In this document: piece after piece, positions 53,427 to 60,751 of the stretch
Layout: the number at the start of each line of letters is the position of its first letter
How positions within the stretch are numbered: position 1 is the stretch's first letter
Assembly (NCBI RefSeq): GCF_024753545.1
Contig: NZ_JANTOO010000014.1
Location: 496,001 to 560,000 of the forward strand
From: Lysinibacillus pinottii
Lineage (GTDB): Bacteria > Bacillota > Bacilli > Bacillales_A > Planococcaceae
Direction: 5' to 3'
DNA length: 64,000 nucleotides
Position numbers and translations under genes: made by a program
Notes under the pieces: model-generated
Databases searched by the model: none
Told to the model about the DNA's origin: nothing
What the model saw: the letters and a program-made list of their open reading frames with translations, nothing else

Positions 53427-55240
53427 ATGCTACAAACCTTTCGAAATAGTTCTTCTTTTTTTTTACGCCTTACCGTTTGGGTATACACACTACCATTTAG
53501 TTTATGGTCCTTTAAATACTGCAAATCAGGGTTCAAAATTCTTAATGCTGCAGTGGCATAGTTCCTCAAATCTAATGGTTCATTCCTTATTCCGGATGTT
53601 CGTTTTACCCATTTTTGTTTGGGAACACCACCAACCCAAAGTGTTTTCTTATACTCTGATGTAAGACCAACAAAAAAGGCCTCATCATATCCCTTTTCAG
53701 CTTCTGTAGGGAAATGACAATAACCTGGTTTATCTTCAAATTCAATTTTCAAACGCGATGTAATTAAATCTTTTCCTTCATCAACACCAATTGAAAATAG
53801 ATGCACGTTTTGGCGACCAACCTTAGAAGGTTTATTGATAAATGGAACACCGCTTCCGCCTCGGCCCTTTATTGCAAATACACGTCTATGCTCTCTTTCC
53901 TTACAGAAATCATATACTTCACTTGTATAATGCCCTCCGCTGTCCACACATGTAGCTGAAATCGATAACCTAGCACCATCATTACAAACCCATTCGTTTA
54001 ACAAGAACGTATCCAGTTGGTCCCAAACCGTTTTCTGTCCTGGATCACCATAAAATATCTTATAAGATATACCCCAACTAGTTTCGCTGATTCCCCAACC
54101 TACTATTTCAACCTCCAAACGATCATCTTGGACATCGACTCCTGCAGTTAAGACCAAAACGCCCTCCGGAATATCACAATTATAAGGTTTTCGTCTCGCC
54201 ACTAACCTCGCGTGATCCTGTTCGCTACTATGCTCTTCCCACGATTCCCCTAAAGTTGTGTTTTTCCAAGTTTTCAGCGTTTCCATACCTTTTCTTTTAG
54301 CTTCCTTAAACTCTGCAATAATCTTGGACCACTTTTCCCAAGGCGAAGCAAGTGCATTCAGATGAAAACCTCGTTTTAAAGCTTCAGGGTTCCTAGCAAT
54401 CCATCGACCAGGGCGTGATTTCCATTCAACTTCCGTGTGTTCTGTTTTACATTCTACACACTCCATCGTAACTGTTTCAAACCTAATTTGTGGCCAGCTA
54501 TACGGTTGAAAATATCCACAACTTGGGCACGCAACACACCATTGTTCTTTCGTGCTTTCTTCGTATTCCGCTTCAATTCTGGACGCTCCTTTGATAGTTG
54601 GCGTTGACACTGACACCCACTTGTTGTTCCAGAACGTTTTAGTTCTCTTTTGCGCAAGTGCTAACGGATCTCCCTCTGCTCCTGCAGACGGTGGAAATCT
54701 ATCTACCTCATCAGCCAGTACTATTCGAACTGGACGTGAAGCTAAACTTGCAGGCGAATTTGCTCCTACAAGCGTTAAATGACCACCTGCAAACTTCTTT
54801 TGAAGAAGTGTATTGTTACCATCTTTTGCTTTAGGACTGTTAACTTTCTTAGACAAAGCTGGCGTATCACGTATCATCGATGCTATACGATCTTTTGAAT
54901 AAGCTTCGGCCATTTCAAGTGTCGGCTGCATTAATAGCATTGGTGCTGGATCATAATCAATATGATAGCCAATAATATTATTAATGATTTCCGACTTTCC
55001 AACCTGGGCAGAGGACATTACAACAATTTGATCCACATCAGGATCATTTACAGCATCCATTATTTCACGTTGATAAGGTGCACGATCTGTATTCCATCGA
55101 CCATGTTCTGCAGAGGCTTCTTTAGACAACACCCTATGTTTATCTGCCCATTGTGATACGGTTAATTTAGGTGGTGGTGCTACCAAGCTTGCTATCTTAT
55201 TGAACAGGTTCATCGTTTGTTTCCGAACCATCATCATCAC
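53402..55240 (-). CDS. Terminase large subunit (lambda gpA family)
   Basis: About 612 residues. The ATPase Walker A-like SSAQVGKSEI is at about 77-86 and Walker B IVLADEVDRFP at about 172-182. The nuclease domain includes GVDVQDDRLEVEIVGW (~360) and CVDSGGHYTSEVYDFC (~430). This is the PF05876 type that cuts cos. The start lies within a GTG-ATG-ATG-ATG run at 55240-55229, and which codon is used is unclear; it overlaps terS by about 35-44 bp. Confidence 0.94.
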   Translation of the reverse strand: MMMMVRKQTMNLFNKIASLVAPPPKLTVSQWADKHRVLSKEASAEHGRWNTDRAPYQREIMDAVNDPDVDQIVVMSSAQVGKSEIINNIIGYHIDYDPAPMLLMQPTLEMAEAYSKDRIASMIRDTPALSKKVNSPKAKDGNNTLLQKKFAGGHLTLVGANSPASLASRPVRIVLADEVDRFPPSAGAEGDPLALAQKRTKTFWNNKWVSVSTPTIKGASRIEAEYEESTKEQWCVACPSCGYFQPYSWPQIRFETVTMECVECKTEHTEVEWKSRPGRWIARNPEALKRGFHLNALASPWEKWSKIIAEFKEAKRKGMETLKTWKNTTLGESWEEHSSEQDHARLVARRKPYNCDIPEGVLVLTAGVDVQDDRLEVEIVGWGISETSWGISYKIFYGDPGQKTVWDQLDTFLLNEWVCNDGARLSISATCVDSGGHYTSEVYDFCKEREHRRVFAIKGRGGSGVPFINKPSKVGRQNVHLFSIGVDEGKDLITSRLKIEFEDKPGYCHFPTEAEKGYDEAFFVGLTSEYKKTLWVGGVPKQKWVKRTSGIRNEPLDLRNYATAALRILNPDLQYLKDHKLNGSVYTQTVRRKKKEELFRKVCSIWHFLFKR

Positions 55241-55775
55241 CTACCATTTCTACTTCTACATCATCCTCAATGAAATATTGCGTTGGATTATACTTAGCCA
55301 ACTCTGACAAAGCTTCATGTATATCCCTTTCCAAAATGGCTTCAATCAATTTAGGATCATTTTTATTGACCAACTGTAATGCTACCTTGGATGGGAGAGA
55401 CAACATCTTCGAACGAAATGCCATCACCATATGATTCTGAACCTTCTCCACCTCATCAGCTTTGTGCATTTCTTTTTTTATATGAGCTAGTTCAATCTCT
55501 GCCTTTTCTCGTTTCGCCTTTTCATGTAGCCATTTCTCATAGTCTAGTGATTCCATTACCTTACTTTCATCTATCCCATCAAAGGACATTTTAAGAAAAG
55601 TAATATATCGGCTCACTGTGTCTATAAGATCATAACGACCATGCGTAACACGAGAAATGACACCTTCCTCAACCAAGTAACGAACATTACGTTCTGTCAT
55701 ATTGAACATTTTGGCAATCGACTTGGTATTTACGACTGTTTTTTCATCCAGCTTCGTTTTTGCTGTTTCACTCAA
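55197..55775 (-). CDS. Terminase small subunit (Nu1-like)
   Basis: 192 residues. The N-terminal winged HTH (TKSIAKMFNMTERNVRYLVE, GVISRVTHGRYDLIDTVSRY) is the Nu1-type cos-binding domain. A helical middle (WLHEKAKREKAEIELAHIKK) and an acidic tail follow. It recognises the packaging site and recruits the large subunit. The TTG start has a perfect AAAGGAGGTG. The presumed cos site is 70 bp upstream. Confidence 0.9.
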   Translation of the reverse strand: MSETAKTKLDEKTVVNTKSIAKMFNMTERNVRYLVEEGVISRVTHGRYDLIDTVSRYITFLKMSFDGIDESKVMESLDYEKWLHEKAKREKAEIELAHIKKEMHKADEVEKVQNHMVMAFRSKMLSLPSKVALQLVNKNDPKLIEAILERDIHEALSELAKYNPTQYFIEDDVEVEMVGDDDGSETNDEPVQ

Positions 55776-55842
55776 ATTCTCACCTCCTTTTCTGAAAGGA
55801 TGGAAGGAACGCTTATTTCCCCCATATATCTAGACTGTTTTT

Positions 55843-55858
55843 GGGGCTCGCGAGACCC
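55843..55858. other. Candidate cosN packaging site
   Basis: GGGGCTCGCGAGACCC is a near-perfect 16-bp palindrome (one mismatched pair) in AT-rich DNA, 68 bp upstream of terS. It is flanked by ATATAT blocks about 20 bp to each side. Lambda-type terminases nick symmetric GC-rich cosN sites at this position in the genome. Confidence 0.5.
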
Positions 55859-55924
55859 GCAGGCTTTCTATATATCGCCAGGAGAACCTAAAAAAATAAA
55901 AAAGCGATACAGAACGTGTCTGCA

Positions 55925-56119
55925 TCACTCTTGTTTGTACGGTTTAATTGGTTCACTAATCATTGATAAAAACGAAGGTGCACCATTCACAGCTTTTACT
56001 AATCTCGCAAGTGTTGATAGCTCATCATGTGTTGCCATCACTGGATCTAATACCTTAACTCTTCTAGTGATGAGGTCTGCAACAGCCTCGTTCATTTTAT
56101 CTACTTTACTTTGTTCCAA
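55925..56119 (-). CDS. Small hypothetical phage protein
   Basis: 64 residues, helical with a charged start (EQSKVDKMNEAVADLITRRV) and a PSFLSMISEPIKPYKQE end. I do not recognise it. The TTG start has GGGGGA 9 nt upstream. It precedes the packaging region. Confidence 0.55.
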   Translation of the reverse strand: MEQSKVDKMNEAVADLITRRVKVLDPVMATHDELSTLARLVKAVNGAPSFLSMISEPIKPYKQE

Positions 56120-56513
56120 CGTGAGTATTCCCCCTTATATTTGTATTGTTACTGTCCTTATCCATGTACTGCATACTAACATACTAGCACAGCTAAAATT
56201 AGAATCTCTGCCAATAGTCTGCCAAAATCCTGCCATGTTTGTGACATCCAACATTCTTTCCTAAAGGCAATACAAGCCATTTACAGCCTTTTTCTTATAT
56301 TCCTCACATTAACATAACATATATTCTGTTAAGCTCCTGTAGCCCCTTTAAACGCAATCACAGCATGGCTTCATCGCAACTTCCTTTTATGAGCTTTACA
56401 TGGTTATATTGAAGCAATGTCTTTCGTCTTCTAATGTATTGAATAGTGACAAATCTTTTCATCTTTCCGTTATTGGGCAAAATAAAAAGCAATCCATTTT
56501 TCATAGATTGCTC
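56120..56513. other. Noncoding gap, likely late promoter region
   Basis: 394 bp without a convincing gene. Short frames of 23-34 codons on the minus strand lack good ribosome sites. Three TTGGCAG/TGGCAG-type elements (56,207-56,235) occur in tandem on the minus strand. It lies between the recombinase gene and the packaging genes, where ArpU-type regulators usually act. Confidence 0.4.
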
Positions 56514-57095
56514 TCATCGTTTGTAGCGTAATTTTCTACGCGCATTATCCTTGGCCTCCTGGTTAACCCCTATGTAGCGTAATGTTATGTATTCAGAACT
56601 ATGTCCGAATATATCTTGTAATAACGCTACATCTTTGGAATCCATGTAAATATGATAGCCGAATGTCTTTCGTAAAGTATGCGTACCGATTTCACTTAAT
56701 CCACAAGCAAAGGCTGCCTCTCTTAGAATGTCATATGCTCTTACCCGTGTGATCGGTTTATTCTTCCCTTGCCTTGATTTGAATAGATACTCATCATCCT
56801 TTAATTCTTGGCCATAGGCACTGATCATTTTTTTCAGTTCAGGTACAAGAACAATTCGCGTTTTACTCATTACTTTTTTATTTTTCTTCCTAGTCTTTTT
56901 GGTTTTCATTTCGGTGATATAAAAGACATCTTTATTGTATACATCATTCTTCTTCACGCGTAGTATGTCGCTAATCCGTAGCCCTGTATAAATACCAAAA
57001 CAAAATAATAATTCATCTCGTTTATTCTTACTGGCCAGATATTCTTGCACGTCTACTACTTTATCTATGTCGCGTATCGGTTGTACAAAATTCAT
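56514..57095 (-). CDS. Short tyrosine recombinase (catalytic domain only)
   Basis: 193 residues. Catalytic residues R40 (TGLRISDIL), H139-x-x-R142 (THTLRKTF), H165 (FGHSS) and Y174 (LRYIG) are all present. There is no separate N-terminal core-binding domain beyond ~25 residues. Such proteins sit next to ArpU/RinA-type regulators in many Bacillales phages, away from attP, so this is probably not the lysogeny integrase. It overlaps arpU by 4 bp. GAGGTGG precedes the ATG. Confidence 0.85.
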   Translation of the reverse strand: MNFVQPIRDIDKVVDVQEYLASKNKRDELLFCFGIYTGLRISDILRVKKNDVYNKDVFYITEMKTKKTRKKNKKVMSKTRIVLVPELKKMISAYGQELKDDEYLFKSRQGKNKPITRVRAYDILREAAFACGLSEIGTHTLRKTFGYHIYMDSKDVALLQDIFGHSSEYITLRYIGVNQEAKDNARRKLRYKR

Positions 57096-57538
57096 GGCCC
57101 CACCACCTCATGCGCTTGATACACTATTTTCCCCAATGCTAGCGCCAGTTTATACAGGGCCTGTGTTCGCACACGGTAAAACTTGCGTTCTGATACACTT
57201 AACTCCAAGCATATTTCATAATTGTACATAGGCTCTATATCTAAATACGCTAATGTGATGAGTTTCCGTTCCATCACCGTTAGTTTGCTTAACCCACAAT
57301 TAAACCAGGTGAAAAAGCGTTCACACTCTCGGAAGTGATCAACACTTATAATGGCTGCTGTTTCGACACTGGATTGTTTGATGTTCGAGAATGTTGGCAT
57401 TTCAAGCGTGTATTTAGCGGTAATCGCTGGCATAAATTCGTCCGGTGTTGTTAACGAGAATGTTCGGTACTGTCTGAGCGTGGCTTCTATTGCTTGTTGA
57501 GTTGCTTGTCCGTCAATGTTTTGTAAAAGATCTTTCAT
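57092..57538 (-). CDS. ArpU family late-gene regulator
   Basis: About 148 residues. The C-terminal sigma-like HTH (LSKLTVMERKLITLAYLDIE, ICLELSVSERKFYRVRTQAL) is diagnostic for ArpU/RinA-type activators of late phage transcription. The ATG at 57538 has AAAGGGTGG upstream; an ATG 7 codons earlier lacks a site. It lies just before the packaging genes. Confidence 0.82.
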   Translation of the reverse strand: MKDLLQNIDGQATQQAIEATLRQYRTFSLTTPDEFMPAITAKYTLEMPTFSNIKQSSVETAAIISVDHFRECERFFTWFNCGLSKLTVMERKLITLAYLDIEPMYNYEICLELSVSERKFYRVRTQALYKLALALGKIVYQAHEVVGP

Positions 57539-57564
57539 AGGTTGTGGCCACCCTTTCATTTATG

Positions 57565-57900
57565 CTATCGAATGATTTTGTTTACTCGATTTCTTGGCTT
57601 TCGATTGAATACCTGGTGAACAATACGTGGACGCTTCAAACACAATTTATGAATTTGTTTCATTACTTGTCTGCGTGGCTCTATACTTTCTAGGGCTGTA
57701 GCTACTTCTTCAGCTGTCATAGAGGTAAAAATCCCTACATTTCCTGCAAACATCATCATAGCTTCCTGTAACTGTTCTACACTTGCACCCCAAGCTTCAG
57801 CAATTTGCATTAATGCAGCTGCTACTCTTTCAGCATGCATTGCTGTTTCTTGTCCAAAAACAATTGCTGTATCCTTCATGCCTTTGTCTAATTCAATCAT
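57565..57900 (-). CDS. Hypothetical phage protein
   Basis: 111 residues. The N-terminal Ala/Met-rich helix (ETAMHAERVAAALMQIAEAW) is followed by a basic C terminus (KRPRIVHQVFNRKPRNRVNK), suggesting nucleic-acid contact. No family recognised. GGGGAGAGG precedes the ATG. Confidence 0.55.
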   Translation of the reverse strand: MIELDKGMKDTAIVFGQETAMHAERVAAALMQIAEAWGASVEQLQEAMMMFAGNVGIFTSMTAEEVATALESIEPRRQVMKQIHKLCLKRPRIVHQVFNRKPRNRVNKIIR

Positions 57901-57994
57901 TGTTTATCCCTCTCCCCTCAATTAAAAAAGCAACAAACACAATGCCAAATTTTGCACTGTTGTTTGTTGCCCGTCGGTTCTTCCGTAAGGACCA

Positions 57995-58153
57995 TTATTT
58001 AGTTCTTTTAATCCGTATACGCTGTGTTCTTTCTACATCTAGCACTTGTTCATTTTTCCAATAAATCACGTCTTGACCATGTGTTTTCGGTTCAAGTTTA
58101 GTTATTTCACCTTCTTGTACAATATAGACGCCATCTTCCATTTTTTCATTCAT
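57995..58153 (-). CDS. Small DUF3954/XtrA-like protein
   Basis: 52 residues (starts MNEKMEDGVYIVQEGEITKL). The short beta-type sequence with VYIVQEGEI, a charged PKTHGQDVIYWKNEQV stretch and a basic tail match small phage proteins of the DUF3954/XtrA type. The stop is at 57995. It overlaps the preceding frame by 8 bp. Confidence 0.65.
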   Translation of the reverse strand: MNEKMEDGVYIVQEGEITKLEPKTHGQDVIYWKNEQVLDVERTQRIRIKRTK

Positions 58154-58407
58154 AAATACTCCCCATTTCTCTTACAACTTCTCTAAATTCATTTTCTGTC
58201 ATATTGTTGGGTACAAATCTATCAATAACTTCCGAAAACGGTTTTAGATGATTCACCAATATATTAAAAGCTTCTTCTTTATTTCTAACTGTTCCAGTAA
58301 CATTATTTATATATTCATCTTCTGTCATATTCCAATGCGTAGGACAATAGAATTGAAGAAAACCGACAAAACAAGCCGTTTGGTTGTTTTGAAATAAATG
58401 CTCCCAA
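58146..58407 (-). pseudogene. Frameshifted small phage gene (MGxFI..QPNGL.CRFS family)
   Basis: From a TTG at 58407 (GAGGTG 5 nt upstream) the frame reads LGAFISKQPNGLFCRFSSIL and then runs out of frame. The following frame continues YCPTHWNMTEDEYINN and ends at 58146. Joined, the parts match a small phage protein I recall as beginning MGSFI..QPNGLYCRFSTVVDCPT. A one-base deletion near 58,348-58,356 would explain it. It could also be a sequencing error. Confidence 0.6.
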
Positions 58408-58463
58408 AAGATCACCTCAATTATGCTGATAGATATGATATACTTAAAAAGTATAGTTTGGTT

Positions 58464-58491
58464 GAGTAGTAGGTGACTGCTACTCTTTTTT
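58464..58491 (+). terminator. Plus-oriented terminator-like hairpin
   Basis: GAGTAG (58464-58469) pairs with CTACTC (58480-58485) and is followed by TTTTTT on the plus strand. No plus-strand gene precedes it. The palindrome TATACTTAAAAAGTATA lies just upstream at 58,439-58,455. Confidence 0.45.
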
Positions 58492-58535
58492 ATGCTTTCT
58501 AAAAGCTACCCTAATTCCTCATATTGGGTAGTAAG

Positions 58536-59255
58536 CTAACGATTCTTTGCTCGCATCTCTGCACGTCGCACTTTATGAACTCCCCAGTATTCTTCGCGAT
58601 AAGATTCCTTCATACGATATTTCAGTTTTTTATCCTCTGTGAAAATTTCTAACCAATCTTCATTCCATTTGGCTCTTAACGTTGCCATTGTTGACGGTTT
58701 AGGGTTAGCGTAATGAGTTTGTACTTTATCCAACAGCTCATCAATAGTCACCCCTGTACGGTGAAAATATAAGCACTCTTTTATTTTTTCAATTGTGAGC
58801 TTATATTCCGTTATTGTTTCCCCACCCTTAGAACCACCGATATTCACTAAATGAATTTCATCATTGATACGATCAGCAATGTGGAAATACTTTGAACGTC
58901 GCTGTCTCTTTCCCCAATGAACTATTTTCACACCGTTAGTTTCTGTTATGGTTCTTGGATTTGCATTATAATACATTAACCCGATACCTAATCCTTTTAT
59001 CCAATCCAATACAAATTTTCGATGTTGACTTTTAGGCTCTGGTACAAGAATAAATACATAATCGACTAGACATTTGCGACTTATTGCCTGTTCTATCACT
59101 TTGAAATTTAGCGAAGTTTTCATTTCTACTCCAATAAAAACATTTCCATGTTTACCTACGGCATCTATATCGTTGACCTCAGCATATACTTGCTGACATC
59201 CCATTTCTTGGCGCAAGAACATCTTTAACGGTTCAAATAAATCGGATTCTTTCAC
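58536..59255 (-). CDS. PD-(D/E)XK-like nuclease domain protein with C-terminal HTH
   Basis: 239 residues. EVNDIDAVGKHGNVFIGVEM places D31, E44 and K46 (VEMKT) as the D...ExK triad of a restriction-endonuclease fold, with E26 before it. The C-terminal half (KLTIEKIKECLYFHRTGVTI, DELLDKVQTHYANPKPSTMA) reads as a winged helix. It is likely a DNA or RNA nuclease or a nuclease-derived binder. The GTG start has AAAGGGG upstream. Confidence 0.65.
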   Translation of the reverse strand: MKESDLFEPLKMFLRQEMGCQQVYAEVNDIDAVGKHGNVFIGVEMKTSLNFKVIEQAISRKCLVDYVFILVPEPKSQHRKFVLDWIKGLGIGLMYYNANPRTITETNGVKIVHWGKRQRRSKYFHIADRINDEIHLVNIGGSKGGETITEYKLTIEKIKECLYFHRTGVTIDELLDKVQTHYANPKPSTMATLRAKWNEDWLEIFTEDKKLKYRMKESYREEYWGVHKVRRAEMRAKNR

Positions 59256-59329
59256 ATGCTCAACCCCTTTCGATTCTAAACAAAATCTTTCATGAAACTA
59301 ATTACTATCCGCTTCGGACACCGTTGCAA

Positions 59330-59701
59330 TTAGCTGAATTTACAAGTATCAATTCCGTTATACAAACCTAAGTTCTCACAACCTTCATCTAAAGCCCAAT
59401 GTCCCTCGTCTTGGTCAAATCTATAACAAATGATTTCTCCATCTTCATTGATTACAGGAGCAGTCCATGTGTCATAACAAGGTCTTTCAGGGTTCCAGTA
59501 AGTCATTACTTCCCCTAAATGGGGGTGATGGATTTTGCCCCATTCAGCCCCATTCGACCATTTCAATTCCTTCCCGACTTCTGCTGTAGCATAATGTACC
59601 GTTTTACAATTACACTCCTTTTCATGCCAGGTATCTTTCTCTGAAAAAAGTTCTTCATTTTCTTTACAAAGATAAATTTTCACTTTTTCAATACCCATCA
59701 T
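59330..59701 (-). CDS. Hypothetical phage protein
   Basis: About 123 residues starting MMGIEKVKIYLCKENEELF. It contains several Cys and His (HEKECNCKTVHYATAEVG) and Trp-rich acidic segments. A metal-binding role is possible; no family recognised. The start is chosen because AAGGGG lies 5 nt upstream of the first of two ATGs. It overlaps the zinc-finger gene by 14 bp. Confidence 0.55.
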   Translation of the reverse strand: MMGIEKVKIYLCKENEELFSEKDTWHEKECNCKTVHYATAEVGKELKWSNGAEWGKIHHPHLGEVMTYWNPERPCYDTWTAPVINEDGEIICYRFDQDEGHWALDEGCENLGLYNGIDTCKFS

Positions 59702-59894
59702 CAATGCCCCTTCCCATATCTTTAGGCTTCGGAATATTTTTAGGTTCGCCATATTTCTTCATTACTTCCTCGCGTGTTAAACCATGTTCAATTCGACAGT
59801 GGGCTGCAGTAATTACGTTACCAATATGGTTACAACCCTCAACAGGACACTTGATATATCCGCCATGTGTAGAACTCCAGTAAAGACCTGTCAT
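59688..59894 (-). CDS. Small C2H2-type zinc-finger protein (MucR/Ros-like)
   Basis: 68 residues. C16-x4-C21-x10-H32-x4-H37 followed by GLTREEVMKKYGEPK is the Ros/MucR pattern of zinc-binding and downstream helix. It is probably a DNA-binding regulator. It overlaps the DUF3102 stop (TAATG). AGAAGGAG precedes the ATG. Confidence 0.7.
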   Translation of the reverse strand: MTGLYWSSTHGGYIKCPVEGCNHIGNVITAAHCRIEHGLTREEVMKKYGEPKNIPKPKDMGRGIDDGY

Positions 59895-60751
59895 TATGAC
59901 ACCTCTCCTTCTAAAGTAGCCCGCATCTTATCCATCAATTTATGAACAGCGTTGGTATACTTGGTCTTAGTTTCGCTATCTCCAATCCCATCAAGTGAAC
60001 GCAACGTTAAATCAAATTCGTTCACTAATGACTCAAAACGCATTTTGAATTTTATCTCTGCAGGATCCATTGACTCATTCATTTTGCTACGAAGTTGGTC
60101 TAGCTCTTTTTGTACTGATTCAGGAATTACCTCCACAGTTGCCGCTTCAATAGGTCTTGTTTTTAGGTGTTCTTCTAGTTTTTTCGCCCTCGATTCAGCA
60201 ACAGCCAACTCTTGCGTTAACCTATTAATCTCTTTTTCGGAAACATCATTCTCAACAGATTGTTCTCGAGCATTTTCTAACTGTTTTTTAAGGTCCTGAA
60301 TATCCTTTTCTAATAAACTCTTTGCTTTTGTGGCATCCACTTCACGCTTGGCCATTTCCTTTTCAAGTTTCTGTTTCTCCTTAATAATTTTTTGAAGCTC
60401 TCTTGTAGACATTTCGTCAACATCATTTTCTTGTAAAAATGCTTCTCGATCTTCAGAATCAATACCTAATAAAGCCACCGCTTTTGAATAACTCAAATTC
60501 CCAAACGCTTGGGAATTTGAACTATACTCCATATGAATTTGCATTAAGTTATTTGCTGTTGATTGACTGTACTCTACGTTCTCTTTTAACCAATTGCCCC
60601 ACTCGCCATGAGGTAATTGCTCTTTTGCCTCAATCAGTCTCTTTCCTATTTCAGCCGATGCCTGTAACATCATTGTTTGTGTTTGAAATTTAATCGCATT
60701 TATCTCAGCTGCAATAACATCAGTGGATCGTTCTGTAATTAATTGTGTCAT
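59894..60751 (-). CDS. DUF3102 protein with ParB-like HTH and coiled coil
   Basis: 285 residues. Residues 1-125 match DUF3102 (LQASAEIGKRLIEAKEQLPH, GEWGNWLKENVEYSQSTANN). The region around SYSKAVALLGI and MSTRELQKIIKEKQKLEKE resembles the helix-turn-helix part of ParB/Noc-type proteins. A coiled coil follows (about 125-205), and a C-terminal helical part (210-285) could dimerise. A 23-bp near-palindrome lies inside its own coding region, with an identical copy 25 kb away. The ATG overlaps the pcfJ-like stop (ATGA), with GAGGAAAG upstream. Confidence 0.75.
   Translation of the reverse strand: MTQLITERSTDVIAAEINAIKFQTQTMMLQASAEIGKRLIEAKEQLPHGEWGNWLKENVEYSQSTANNLMQIHMEYSSNSQAFGNLSYSKAVALLGIDSEDREAFLQENDVDEMSTRELQKIIKEKQKLEKEMAKREVDATKAKSLLEKDIQDLKKQLENAREQSVENDVSEKEINRLTQELAVAESRAKKLEEHLKTRPIEAATVEVIPESVQKELDQLRSKMNESMDPAEIKFKMRFESLVNEFDLTLRSLDGIGDSETKTKYTNAVHKLMDKMRATLEGEVS
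60499..60521 (-). repeat. Copy 2 of the 23-bp parS-like sequence, inside the DUF3102 gene
   Basis: The minus strand carries the same 23-mer as at 35,477-35,499, core CCCAAGCGTTTGGG. Here the flanks extend the symmetry (AAATT on one side, AATTT on the other). It encodes SNSQAFGN of the DUF3102 protein. Confidence 0.8.

Noticed and set aside
56120..56513. Short minus-strand frames (34, 34 and 23 codons) in the gap before the recombinase gene
   Set aside because: Ribosome sites are weak or absent and no family is recognised; better described as a regulatory gap.
56514..57095. Tyrosine recombinase as the prophage integrase
   Set aside because: It lacks a core-binding domain and lies in the late-control region far from the junction; the true integrase is probably beyond the right edge.
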